Source of the DNA: Aeromicrobium sp. Root495
GTDB lineage: Bacteria; Actinomycetota; Actinomycetes; Propionibacteriales; Nocardioidaceae
Reading direction: 5' to 3'
Assembly: GCF_001426755.1 (NCBI RefSeq)
Contig: NZ_LMFJ01000001.1
Coordinates: 475,083 to 539,082 of the forward strand
DNA length: 64,000 nt
The notes beneath the pieces are model-generated. The model was not told the DNA's origin. It was given only the letters and a program-made list of their open reading frames with translations, and ran no database searches. Of the stretch, positions 8,293-17,384 are shown one piece after another. Made by a program: the position numbers and the translations under genes. The stretch's first letter is position 1. Each line of letters opens with the position of its first letter.

Positions 8293-9381
8293 GTGGCCCT
8301 CAGCATCGGAATCGTCGGACTGCCCAACGCCGGCAAGTCGACCCTCTTCAACGCCCTGACCAAGAACGACGTCCTCGCGGCGAACTACCCGTTCGCGACG
8401 ATCGAGCCCAACGTCGGCGTGGTCGGTGTCCCGGACTCCCGTCTGGAGGCGCTCGCTTCGATCTTCAGCTCGGAGAAGATCCTCCCGGCCACGGTGCAGT
8501 TCGTCGACATCGCCGGCATCGTCCGGGGTGCGTCGGAGGGTGAGGGCATGGGCAACAAGTTCCTCTCGCACATCCGCGAGTCCGACGCCATCTGCCAGGT
8601 CACGCGCGTCTTCCGCGACGAGGACGTCACGCACGTCGACGGCGACGTGAACCCGGCCAACGACATCGAGACCATCTCCATCGAGCTGATCCTCGCCGAC
8701 CTCCAGACCGTCGACAACGCGCTGCCGCGTCTGGACAAGGAGTCGCGCAAGGACAAGTCGCTCGTGCCGGTCCTCGAGGAGACCAAGAAGGCCAAGGAGG
8801 TGCTCGAGTCGGGCGAGGGCGTGCTCAAGGCCGGTCTCGACCTCGCGCTGCTGCGCGACCTGCACCTCATGACCTCCAAGCGCTTCCTCTACGTCTTCAA
8901 CTGCGACACCGACGAGCTGTCCGACGAGGCGCTCAAGCAGAAGATGCGCGACCTCGTGGCACCGTCCGAGGCCGTCTTCCTCGACGCCAAGAGCGAGGCC
9001 GAGCTCGTGGAGCTGGGCGACGACGAGGAGGCCGAGGCCATGCGCGTGGAGATGCTCGCCGACCTCGGCATCGAGGAGCCTGGGCTCGACCAGCTGGCCC
9101 GCGTCGGCTTCGACACCCTGGGACTGCAGACCTACCTCACCGCGGGCCCCAAGGAGTCGCGCGCCTGGACCATCAAGAAGGGCGCCACCGCCCCCGAGGC
9201 GGCCGGCGTGATCCACACCGACTTCCAGAAGGGCTTCATCAAGGCCGAGATCGTCGCCTTCGACGACCTCGTCGAGGCCGGCTCCATGGCCGCGGCCAAG
9301 TCCGCCGGCAAGGTCCGCATGGAGGGCAAGGACTACGTCATGTCCGACGGCGACGTGGTCGAGTTTCGCTTCAATGTCTAG
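8293..9381 (+). CDS. ychF: Redox-regulated ATPase/GTPase YchF
   Basis: The 362-residue protein is a full-length Obg-family P-loop NTPase with G1 GLPNAGKST, switch VDIAGIVRGASEGEGMGNKF, a coiled-coil insertion and the C-terminal TGS-like domain (TDFQKGFIKAEIVAFDDL). YchF binds ribosomes and prefers ATP in the characterised members. GTG 8293 gives the standard length. The last codons (VVEFRFNV) end at TAG 9379-9381. This 3' end is an integration site: its terminal codons recur at 10151 and 20821 with synonymous differences. Confidence 0.96.
   Translation: MALSIGIVGLPNAGKSTLFNALTKNDVLAANYPFATIEPNVGVVGVPDSRLEALASIFSSEKILPATVQFVDIAGIVRGASEGEGMGNKFLSHIRESDAICQVTRVFRDEDVTHVDGDVNPANDIETISIELILADLQTVDNALPRLDKESRKDKSLVPVLEETKKAKEVLESGEGVLKAGLDLALLRDLHLMTSKRFLYVFNCDTDELSDEALKQKMRDLVAPSEAVFLDAKSEAELVELGDDEEAEAMRVEMLADLGIEEPGLDQLARVGFDTLGLQTYLTAGPKESRAWTIKKGATAPEAAGVIHTDFQKGFIKAEIVAFDDLVEAGSMAAAKSAGKVRMEGKDYVMSDGDVVEFRFNV
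9364..9377 (+). other. Attachment-site core within the ychF 3' end
   Basis: TTTCGCTTCAATGT encodes FRFNV of YchF and is the left boundary of the accessory island. The copies at 10151 and 20821 read TTCCGCTTCAACGT. The only differences are at third codon positions, so an insertion here restores the YchF C-terminus. This is the classic behaviour of elements that integrate at a gene's 3' end. Confidence 0.7.
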
Positions 9382-9415
9382 TTCCGGTTCGACCCCTGCG
9401 GCATAGTTCGCTGGT

Positions 9416-9706
9416 GTGAAGCTCCGGGCGACGGTCGTCAGGTGGGACTCGACCGAGTTCCCCGGGTGGCTAGAACTGACCGTTCGCGACGCCGACGATC
9501 GAGTTCATCGGATCATCGAGAAGACGCCGATTCTGAGTTCTGCCGAGTTCACCTCCGAATCGCGGTTGCCGTTGGAGACGTGGATCGAGGCCGAGGTCAC
9601 GAGTACTGATGGCCGGTACGTACGGGTTCGTCTCGCACACGGAGTCGAGACGACGGAAGGTCTTCGGCAGCTGGTTGTCTCAGCCGGCGACCTCGCCGAC
9701 GTGTGA
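9416..9706 (+). CDS. Unknown 96-residue protein in the island
   Basis: GTG 9416 opens a 96-residue acidic protein (GWLELTVRDADDRVHRIIEK, then VRVRLAHGVETTEGLRQL) predicted to be mostly beta strand. It has no signal peptide or membrane segment. I do not recognise the family. Small acidic proteins of this kind are sometimes orphan immunity proteins, but no toxin gene lies nearby, so that is only a guess. It sits 34 bp after ychF, between the first and second attachment cores, and so belongs to the first accessory segment. Confidence 0.6.
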   Translation: MKLRATVVRWDSTEFPGWLELTVRDADDRVHRIIEKTPILSSAEFTSESRLPLETWIEAEVTSTDGRYVRVRLAHGVETTEGLRQLVVSAGDLADV

Positions 9707-9761
9707 CGTTGCCTGCGGGACGGCGAGTCCAACGAGAGCCGCTGTCGGGCAGGATGACTGT

Positions 9762-10106
9762 GTGGATCACCACGTCGATCTTGATGAGTTGGCATCCCGT
9801 CTCGCCCGCTTGGTGCCCGAGTGGCGACGTCTTGCGCGCGTCAGCGCGTTCACCTGGCGCGATGAGAAGGCCGCATGGCCGCAGCCGATCACGAGCGACC
9901 GGGACGAAGTCATTGTTCCTGAGTCGCTCGGAATACGGTTGCTGGTCGACCCTGCAGACGAGGCAGAGATCGTCGTCTGGACAGGCGGATGGGCCGACAT
10001 CGGGCTACTGATGGACGGCGAAGTCCTCGACCTGTCTCCGGAGTTTTCCGACGTCGACGGAGCCTACGCTGCGATCATTGAAACGATCGAGGATTTTCTC
10101 GCCTGA
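9762..10106 (+). CDS. Unknown 114-residue acidic protein in the island
   Basis: GTG 9762 (VDHHVDLDELASRLARLV) is the best start. The 114-residue product is acidic, with an N-terminal helix and a beta-rich remainder (GIRLLVDPADEAEIVVWTGG) ending in a helix (AYAAIIETIEDFLA). The open frame extends upstream, but that part overlaps the previous gene and reads as low-complexity shadow. The family is not recognised; an immunity-type role is possible but unproven. It is followed by the second attachment core at 10151. Confidence 0.6.
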   Translation: MDHHVDLDELASRLARLVPEWRRLARVSAFTWRDEKAAWPQPITSDRDEVIVPESLGIRLLVDPADEAEIVVWTGGWADIGLLMDGEVLDLSPEFSDVDGAYAAIIETIEDFLA

Positions 10107-10150
10107 CCCGACTGCGCTTTCCCGTTGATCGGTAGCGGAATGTCGTGGAG

Positions 10151-10164
10151 TTCCGCTTCAACGT
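10151..10164 (+). other. Second copy of the ychF 3'-end attachment core
   Basis: TTCCGCTTCAACGT lies within GTG GAG TTC CGC TTC AAC GTG TGA (10145-10168), which still reads VEFRFNV-stop, a displaced YchF C-terminus. It marks a junction between two accessory segments. The non-coding stretch 10107-10442 holds this core, the repeat cluster at 10207-10230, and the leader of the helicase gene. I saw nothing else there. Confidence 0.75.
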
Positions 10165-10206
10165 GTGAACCGCCGTGTTTCCACAGGTCAGGGGCTTGTG
10201 GAGCGC

Positions 10207-10230
10207 AAACAGTCCGCATGTAGTCCGCAA
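10207..10230 (+). repeat. AGTCCGCA repeats, 11-bp spacing (left end of main island)
   Basis: AGTCCGCA occurs at 10211 and 10222, one helical turn apart, preceded by GCAAAC. The same motif with the same spacing appears at 20685-20714 and 20892-20912. Its position just inside the second attachment core fits arm-type binding sites of a tyrosine integrase or its excisionase. No such gene is present, so the role is inferred from placement. Confidence 0.6.
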
Positions 10231-10442
10231 CGCGTTGAGGACGAATCTGTCAAAGATGCGCGAATGCAGCTCGGAAACTAGGCCTGGGATAAATACGCAG
10301 GCTTCACGACCTTGGCCGCGGCTGTTCGGCGGAGGTGACTGGGACCGAATTGGCCCAAAGCCCGGCGAACGGCGACACGTGACTGCCGGCCGGACTATCA
10401 TCCGAGGGCGGATTGAGACGACGGGGAACTGGAGTTACAGGT

Positions 10443-13400
10443 GTGATTGCTGAGACCGCGGACGCAAGCGCCTCCGAGTTGCGGCGGCGGACTCTGATCT
10501 CCGCCGCAGTTACACGGTGGACCAAAGACCTCATCGACATCGGACGACGCAACGCGCTCCTTTACTACCGCGATCTAACGGCCGGCACTCTCGATCTTGC
10601 GAAGGCTTCCCCCGGGGGCATGACCTCCCTGCTTGCGGGGAGGTCAGTCAAGCTCGCGGCTCTTTTCCCGAGCGAGATCGATCGACTAGACGCTGCGAAG
10701 CGAGCGAAGACCATCTACAAGAAGGTCCGTGAACTGGAGGAGGAGCGCGGCATCTCGGCCGGCTATCTGACCGTTGGGATGGCCACCTGGATCGACGAGA
10801 CTCCCGCTGGCGGACGGCCACCGATGGCCCCAATAGTGCTGCGGCCGATCACCATCAAGGCAAGCTCAGCGTCTCACGACGAGTTCGTCCTGCAGGCTGC
10901 GGACGCAGCCGAGGTCAATCCGGTTCTGGTTCACGTTCTGCGCGAGCAGTTCGGGCTGCACCTAGACGTTGATGAGCTCACAGGCATGCTCGAACTCGAG
11001 GGCAATTTTGACGTCGCGACCGTCGTCTCTGCTCTGGGCAAGACCGCAGCCGAGATCCCGGGGTTCGCCACCATCGATCGGACAGTGGTCGGCACCTTCA
11101 CCTACGCCAAGCTGCCGATGGTCAATGACCTACAGGCCGGCTTGGACCTGCTTGATCTCAACGACGTTGTCGCGGCACTGGCCGGTGACCCTGACGGACA
11201 AGCAGCACTGCGCGAGTCGGGCTCGTCCGACCTCGATGAGAGCACCCCTGATCACACCCCGCCACCCAACGAGTTCTTGGTCCTGGACGCGGACTCCTCG
11301 CAAAACTACGCCATCAACAGTGTCGTCAGCGGACAGAACCTGGTCATTAAGGGCCCGCCGGGGACGGGCAAGAGCCAGACGATCAGCAACCTGATCGCCA
11401 CTCTGGTCGCCGAAGGACAACGTGTGCTTTTCGTCGCGGAAAAGCGCGCCGCCATTGATGCAGTGTTGTCGAGGCTCGAGCGAACTGATCTGAACGAATG
11501 GGTGATGGACCTGCACGACGGGGCGGGGAACAGGCGCAAGGTCGCGCAGAGCCTGGCGACGACCCTTGACCGCGCTGGGCGAACGCCGTCGGCTCGCCTC
11601 GCCGACTTGCACCATTCGTTGGTCACAAGCCGCACGTCCTTGCTTGACCACAACACATCGATGCACCGGCCTCGCGAACCTTGGGGCGTGAGTGTCTTCG
11701 ACCTGCAAACGGCACTGATCGGCATCGGTCACGCCGACTTTGAGGCCCGTGTGGCCGGCGCCGCGTTGCAAGGTTCCACCGAACAGACCATCGCCGCGGC
11801 GAAGCGCACTATTGCCGAGTACGCAGATCTCGGAGGGCTCAGCGCGAATGCCACCGAGAGCCCGTGGTTCGGTTCGCCCATTGCGGTGCCGGAGCAAGCT
11901 CAATGCGCATTGGCCGCTGTCCAACAGCTCCGCACGCAGACCGTGCCTCAGGTCAGCCTGACGCTTCGTGACACTGTCACTGACGCGGGCCTACGTGAGC
12001 CGGTGACGCTCTCTGAGTGGCGCGAGGTATTCGCCTTGTTGGACGCCGCCGCTGACGTCTGTGGGTCCCTGGACGCCGCCGTTTACTCCGAGGACCTCAA
12101 TACGTTGGTGGGAGCCAGTTCCACCCGGAAGGAACGGCGTCATGCCGGGGTCACGCTTGGCTTGGGCGCACGACGCGCGGCCATCAAGCGGGCGCGGAAG
12201 TACTGGGTGGGCTCCCGGAAGCCGAAGCGCGCCGACCTGTGCGCGCAGCTCATCGCAGCGCGCGACCTAGCCAGCCGTTGGGCAGCGGCCAGCGGTGGGG
12301 AGGCGCCTCCCCGGGTCCCGGCAACGCATCGTGATGCCGAGGGCGCCTATGGCACGCTGAGCGACGAGCTGCGCGCGCTCGGTGCTCTCCTGCACTCCTC
12401 GGCAAGTCTTGAGGCGCGCACGACCGCGGAGCTCCTAGTTCGCCTGCAGAGTTTGGCGTCAGACCAGGACACGCTCTTTCGCCTCCCTCGACGCAACGAG
12501 CTTGAGGGCCAGCTGATCACCGCCGGGTTCGGCCCGTTGCTTGACGAGTGCCGCCGCCGAGGGGTCCGTCCTGACGATGCCGCGACGATTCTGCAGTCTG
12601 TGTGGTTACGGTCAGTGCTGGAATCTTTGCGTGCCAGCGACACCACCTTGGGCGCGTTCCAAGGGACGACCTTGCACCGCATCGCCAAGGACTTCCGCAG
12701 CGATGACAACCTGCACACCACCTCGACGCCCGATCGTGTTCGGCGAGCCTGCGCTGAGAACCTGGTCGCCACGATGGACCGAAACCCCGAGCAGTCAACC
12801 CTGATTCGCGCCGAGGCCAACAAGAAGACCAGGCACAAACCGATGCGAAAGCTCCTCGATGATGCCTCCGACGTCCTACTCGCGCTCAAGCCCTGTTGGG
12901 CGATGTCGCCGCTGGTAGTGAGCCAAATCCTGCCGCTGCGTCAACTGTTCGATGTCGTCATCTTCGACGAAGCCAGCCAGATCCCACCTGCCGACGCCGT
13001 GCCCTCGATCATGCGTGGAAAGCGGGTCGCGGTGGCCGGAGACGAACGCCAGCTTCCACCCACCAGTTTCTTCGCCAACACGTCCGCCAGCGATGAGTCC
13101 GACTCCGCCGGCGAAGCGTCCGAAGACTCGATCGTCGCGATGACTGATGGCTTCGAGTCCATCCTCGACGCCCTCATCCCGATCGCGCCGTTCCGCAGCC
13201 TGGGCTGGCACTACCGAAGCTTGGACGAGCGGCTGATCGCGTTCAGCAACGCCCACATCTACGACTCCTCACTCACGACGTTCCCGGGCGCGCATGGCGA
13301 CGAAGTTCTGAGGTACGTGCACGTGCCCCGTGGAGGCGCACTCGGCGACGGCACTTCATCAGCCGAAGTCGAAAAGGTTGTCGACCTGGTCATTGAGCAC

Positions 13401-14465
13401 GCGCAGACTCGGGCGACCGAGTCACTAGGTGTCATCACCATGGGCATCACCCACGCGGACCGGATCGATGTCGCCCTGCGCCGGCGCCTTCCTAAGTATC
13501 CCGAGCTGGAAGAGTTCTTCGACGAGTCGCGCGTGGAGCGATTCTTCATCAAGAATCTCGAACGCGTCCAGGGCGACGAGCGCGACGCCATCATCCTCTC
13601 GATCGGCTACGGCAAAGCAGCTGACGGGCGGATGGCCTACCGGTTTGGTCCACTCAATAACGAGGGCGGTGAGCGGCGTCTGAACGTTGCAGTGAGCCGT
13701 GCCAAGCGGCGCGCGACCCTGGTTAGCTCGTTCACGGCGGCCGACCTAGATCCGAGCCGCCTCAACAAGCGCGGAGCGCAGCTCCTGCGCTCTTACGTCG
13801 AGTTCATGGCCTCAGGCGGAACCCATCTCGGCAGCGAGAAGGTGCCCCCGCAGCTCAATCCGTTCGAGATCGACGTCCGGGACCGGCTGAACGGTGTTGG
13901 CGTGCCACTGGTCGCTCAACACGGGGTTGGTTCGTACCGGATCGACTTCGCGGTCCCGCACCCAACCATCCCCGGTCGGTACGTTCTGGCCATCGAGGCG
14001 GACGGTGCTAGTTACCACTCATCGCATACCGCCCGTGATCGTGACCGCTTGCGCCAGGAGCACCTAGAGCGACTCGGATGGCAGTTCCACCGAATCTGGT
14101 CCACTGACTGGTTCCGTACACCCGACGCGGAGGTCCAGCGCGCTTTCGACGCCTACATGGAGGCGATCAGCGAGTCTGAGCACGTGCGCCAGCCCGAGGG
14201 TGAGGCCACCGTTCTTACACCGATGGTGATGCCGTCTGTCGCTGCATCGCGCCAGCTCCCACGGCCTCACATCCGATTCGGACTGCCCATCGTCGAATAC
14301 AGCGAGGCCGAGTTAGTCGACGTGATCCGTTGGGTGACGAGCGACGGTCTGCTGCGCACGGAAGATCAGTTGCTATCCGAGGTGATGGATGAGTTGGGGT
14401 TCAGTCGGCGCGGCGGGCGCATCGTTGCCACGATCGCCGCCGCAATCGTCGTCGCGAAATCCTGA
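10443..14465 (+). CDS. DUF4011 helicase with C-terminal REase and DUF3320 (defence protein)
   Basis: The 1340-residue protein reads as follows: DUF4011 region (about 15-150, RWTKDLIDIGRRNALLYYRD); SF1 helicase with Walker A GPPGTGKS (304-311), Walker B FDEAS (841-845), AGDERQLPPTSFF and LNVAVSRAKRRA; then a PD-(D/E)XK/MTES_1575-type nuclease with D1168 in YRIDFAV and E1185-x-D1187-G in IEADGASYH; and a C-terminal DUF3320-like domain. This resembles the single-gene DUF4011-helicase-Vsr/REase anti-phage proteins (Hhe-like). GTG 10443 has GGAG about 10 bp upstream; TTG 10413 is an alternative. Its location beside a type I system supports defence. Confidence 0.85.
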   Translation: MIAETADASASELRRRTLISAAVTRWTKDLIDIGRRNALLYYRDLTAGTLDLAKASPGGMTSLLAGRSVKLAALFPSEIDRLDAAKRAKTIYKKVRELEEERGISAGYLTVGMATWIDETPAGGRPPMAPIVLRPITIKASSASHDEFVLQAADAAEVNPVLVHVLREQFGLHLDVDELTGMLELEGNFDVATVVSALGKTAAEIPGFATIDRTVVGTFTYAKLPMVNDLQAGLDLLDLNDVVAALAGDPDGQAALRESGSSDLDESTPDHTPPPNEFLVLDADSSQNYAINSVVSGQNLVIKGPPGTGKSQTISNLIATLVAEGQRVLFVAEKRAAIDAVLSRLERTDLNEWVMDLHDGAGNRRKVAQSLATTLDRAGRTPSARLADLHHSLVTSRTSLLDHNTSMHRPREPWGVSVFDLQTALIGIGHADFEARVAGAALQGSTEQTIAAAKRTIAEYADLGGLSANATESPWFGSPIAVPEQAQCALAAVQQLRTQTVPQVSLTLRDTVTDAGLREPVTLSEWREVFALLDAAADVCGSLDAAVYSEDLNTLVGASSTRKERRHAGVTLGLGARRAAIKRARKYWVGSRKPKRADLCAQLIAARDLASRWAAASGGEAPPRVPATHRDAEGAYGTLSDELRALGALLHSSASLEARTTAELLVRLQSLASDQDTLFRLPRRNELEGQLITAGFGPLLDECRRRGVRPDDAATILQSVWLRSVLESLRASDTTLGAFQGTTLHRIAKDFRSDDNLHTTSTPDRVRRACAENLVATMDRNPEQSTLIRAEANKKTRHKPMRKLLDDASDVLLALKPCWAMSPLVVSQILPLRQLFDVVIFDEASQIPPADAVPSIMRGKRVAVAGDERQLPPTSFFANTSASDESDSAGEASEDSIVAMTDGFESILDALIPIAPFRSLGWHYRSLDERLIAFSNAHIYDSSLTTFPGAHGDEVLRYVHVPRGGALGDGTSSAEVEKVVDLVIEHAQTRATESLGVITMGITHADRIDVALRRRLPKYPELEEFFDESRVERFFIKNLERVQGDERDAIILSIGYGKAADGRMAYRFGPLNNEGGERRLNVAVSRAKRRATLVSSFTAADLDPSRLNKRGAQLLRSYVEFMASGGTHLGSEKVPPQLNPFEIDVRDRLNGVGVPLVAQHGVGSYRIDFAVPHPTIPGRYVLAIEADGASYHSSHTARDRDRLRQEHLERLGWQFHRIWSTDWFRTPDAEVQRAFDAYMEAISESEHVRQPEGEATVLTPMVMPSVAASRQLPRPHIRFGLPIVEYSEAELVDVIRWVTSDGLLRTEDQLLSEVMDELGFSRRGGRIVATIAAAIVVAKS

Positions 14466-14636
14466 CTGGAAGACTTGGATGCGTCGGGCCAGCAGCCAGG
14501 TTGCGAGCGCCCCCCTGCCACGTGCCGGTGAGAGAACTCGCCGTGGTGTGTCAACTTCTGTGCGACGAAGTCGATCTTGGCAGCTCCAGATGAACGCCAC
14601 CAGAGGTGCCCTCTGCACCGATAGCCTTGCCGCATC

Positions 14637-17384
14637 ATGAGCACCGATAACCAAGCGCGCCTCGCTGCTGAGCAGCGCGCGCGGGTGCTCATCGACGCTC
14701 AGCTCGCTGCAGCCGGGTGGGTGGTGCAGGACAAGAAGGACCTCAACCTTTTCGCGTCCGAAGGAGTCGCCGTCCGCGAGGTGGCCATGGCGGCTGGACA
14801 CGGCCGCGCCGACTATCTCCTGTATGTCGACAAGCGCACGGTCGGTGTGATCGAGGCTAAGCCCGTCGGGACGACATTTTCAGGCGTCGAGTGGCAGTCA
14901 GCAATGTACGCGGAGGGGTTGTCCGTCGAGGTTCGCCTCAAAGCCCTGACCGTGGAAGGTCGCTTGCCGTTCGTCTTCGAAGCCTCGGGTACGGAGACTC
15001 ACTTCACCAACGGGTACGACCTAGACGCTCGGGCGCGTCGCTTGTTCCATTTCCCGAAGCCGTCCACGTTGGCTCGGATCCTGCGCGACGCCGAGGCCGA
15101 CGAAAGCGCCGTGACCTGGCGGGCCAAGGTTCGCGCGTTACCAGCGCTCGACCAGGCGCCCATGCGCCCGGCGCAGATCACCGCGATCGAGGGTATCGAG
15201 CGGAGCCTCGCGGAGCAACGGTTCGACCGGAGTCTGGTGCAGATGGCCACAGGCGCGGGCAAGACGTTCACTGCCGTCACCGAGGCATACCGGCTGCTCA
15301 AGTACGGCGGATTCACCCGAATCCTTTTCCTGGTGGACCGCAACAACTTGGCCGACCAGACACTTGCCGAATTCCAGAACTACCGCGCCCCTGACGATGG
15401 CCGTCGATTCACCGAGATCTACAACGTCGACAAACTCACCAGTGCCGGGATGCTCGGCTCCTCGGCAGTGCTGATTTCCACGATCCAACGCGTCTTCAAG
15501 GTCCTCCGCGGCGAAAACGTGACCGCCGGTGACGACCCTGGCCTGGACGACTTCGTGCCCGACGCGCCGGTCACCGTGGCCTATAACTTCGAGATGCCGC
15601 CCGAGACATTCGACTTGGTCATCGTCGACGAGGCTCACCGGAGTATCTACGGGGTGTGGCGCGGTGTGCTCGACTACTTCGATGCCCACGTCATCGGTTT
15701 GACCGCGACGCCGGGCAAGCAGACGTTCGGCTTCTTCCAGCAGAACCTCGTCTCCGAATACACCTACCCGCAGTCAGTTGCCGACCGGGTCAACGTCGAC
15801 TTCGACCTCTACCGGATCCGCACCGAGATCAGCGGGCAAGGAAGCAACATCGAAGCCGGCACGATCGTCCCGAAGGTCGACCGTCGTACCCGTGTACAGC
15901 GGCTCGAGGCGCTCGACGAAGACCTCGAGTACACCCACAAGCAACTCGACCGGGCCGTGACGGCCAAGTCGCAGATCCGCACGGTGCTCGAGACGTTCAG
16001 GGATCGGCTCTTCACGGAGATCTTTCCCGGTCGCTCGGCTGTGCCGAAGACGCTGATCTTCGCCAAGGACGACGCACACGCCGAGGAGATCGTCACCACC
16101 GTGCGGGAGGTGTTCGGCAAGGGCAACGACTTCGCAGCCAAGATCACCTACGCCGCGCGGGACCCAAAGGGCCACCTCCAGGCGTTTCGAACCAGTCCGA
16201 CACTGCGGATCGCGGTCACCGTCGACATGATCGCCACTGGCACCGACGTGAAGCCCTTGGAGTGTGTCTTCTTCATGCGCGACGTTCGCTCGGCACAATA
16301 CTTCGAGCAGATGAAGGGCCGCGGCGCTCGCACCATCGCGCCAGCCGACTTCCAGGCCGTCACCCCGGACGCCACGGCCAAGACGCGATTTGTCATCGTC
16401 GACGCGGTTGGAGTCACCGAGCACGACTTCGTTGATCCACCGCTCAACCGCGACAAGTCCGTGCCGTTGAAGAAGCTGCTCGACAAGGCCGCAGCACTCA
16501 ACCTCACCGAGGACGAGACCGCGACCCTCGCGTCCCGTCTCGCAAAACTCGAGCTTGAGCTGACCCAGGAGGAACGCGGCGAGCTCGACACAGTTGCCGG
16601 ATCGCCTGTGCGCGACGTGATCCGAGGACTCGTCGATGCCGTCGACCCCGACGTCCAAGCCAATCTCATCGACGCTGGTGGATCGCTGGTCGACCTCATC
16701 GACAGCGCCATCGAGCCGATCGCCGCCAACCCGACCCTCCGGCAGCGCATCCTCGAACTGCGCGCCACGCACGACCGGGTCATCGACGAGGTGAGCAAGG
16801 ATGTGCTGCTTGACGCCCACGGGGTCGTTGACCCCGGGCGTGCCAAATCGATCGTCGACTCCTGGCGCGCATACCTCGACGAGCACCGCAGCGAGATCAC
16901 CGCTATCCAACTCATTGGCGAGGCCAAGGAACGACGGATCGCATTCGACGACATCCGTGAACTCGCCGATCGGATCGCCCGCCCGCCCTACAACTGGACC
17001 CCGGACATCATCTGGGACGCCTATGTCGCGATCGAGGCGCCCAACGTGCGCCAGACGCCGCAGCACACGCTTACAGACTTGGTATCGCTGCTGCGCTATA
17101 CGGTCGGTACCGACAACGAACTCGTCCCGTACGCCGACCGCGTCCATGAGAAGTACGTCGGCTGGCTCAACCAGCAGGACCAGGCCGGCGTCACTTTCGG
17201 CGCCAAGGAAAGGTGGTGGCTCGACCGCATGGTTTCCGTGATTGCATCATCCGCTGGAATCACCGCAGATGACCTCGACGATGCCCCCTTCTCTGAAAGA
17301 GGTGGCACCGATGGGGCCCTCCGAGATCTTGGCGATCGCACTGCCGACCTCATCAACGAACTGAACACGGAACTCACCGCGTGA
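14637..17384 (+). CDS. hsdR: Type I restriction endonuclease subunit R
   Basis: The 915-residue protein has an N-terminal PD-(D/E)XK nuclease (D59 in RADYLL, E73-x-K75 in VIEAK), then an SF2 translocase with Walker A MATGAGKT (about residue 205), DEAH box at D331 (VIVDEAHRS), LTATPGKQ and a C-terminal helicase half (VDMIATGTDV, MKGRGART). The tail fits the EcoEI-type R C-terminal domain. HsdR translocates and cuts unmodified DNA in complex with HsdM and HsdS. GTGA overlap couples it to hsdS. The 171-bp gap before it holds no recognised gene. Confidence 0.94.
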   Translation: MSTDNQARLAAEQRARVLIDAQLAAAGWVVQDKKDLNLFASEGVAVREVAMAAGHGRADYLLYVDKRTVGVIEAKPVGTTFSGVEWQSAMYAEGLSVEVRLKALTVEGRLPFVFEASGTETHFTNGYDLDARARRLFHFPKPSTLARILRDAEADESAVTWRAKVRALPALDQAPMRPAQITAIEGIERSLAEQRFDRSLVQMATGAGKTFTAVTEAYRLLKYGGFTRILFLVDRNNLADQTLAEFQNYRAPDDGRRFTEIYNVDKLTSAGMLGSSAVLISTIQRVFKVLRGENVTAGDDPGLDDFVPDAPVTVAYNFEMPPETFDLVIVDEAHRSIYGVWRGVLDYFDAHVIGLTATPGKQTFGFFQQNLVSEYTYPQSVADRVNVDFDLYRIRTEISGQGSNIEAGTIVPKVDRRTRVQRLEALDEDLEYTHKQLDRAVTAKSQIRTVLETFRDRLFTEIFPGRSAVPKTLIFAKDDAHAEEIVTTVREVFGKGNDFAAKITYAARDPKGHLQAFRTSPTLRIAVTVDMIATGTDVKPLECVFFMRDVRSAQYFEQMKGRGARTIAPADFQAVTPDATAKTRFVIVDAVGVTEHDFVDPPLNRDKSVPLKKLLDKAAALNLTEDETATLASRLAKLELELTQEERGELDTVAGSPVRDVIRGLVDAVDPDVQANLIDAGGSLVDLIDSAIEPIAANPTLRQRILELRATHDRVIDEVSKDVLLDAHGVVDPGRAKSIVDSWRAYLDEHRSEITAIQLIGEAKERRIAFDDIRELADRIARPPYNWTPDIIWDAYVAIEAPNVRQTPQHTLTDLVSLLRYTVGTDNELVPYADRVHEKYVGWLNQQDQAGVTFGAKERWWLDRMVSVIASSAGITADDLDDAPFSERGGTDGALRDLGDRTADLINELNTELTA

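Noticed and set aside
14466-14636. Possible small gene or RNA between the helicase and hsdR
   Set aside because: No start with a ribosome site, no recognisable fold and no strong hairpin were seen.
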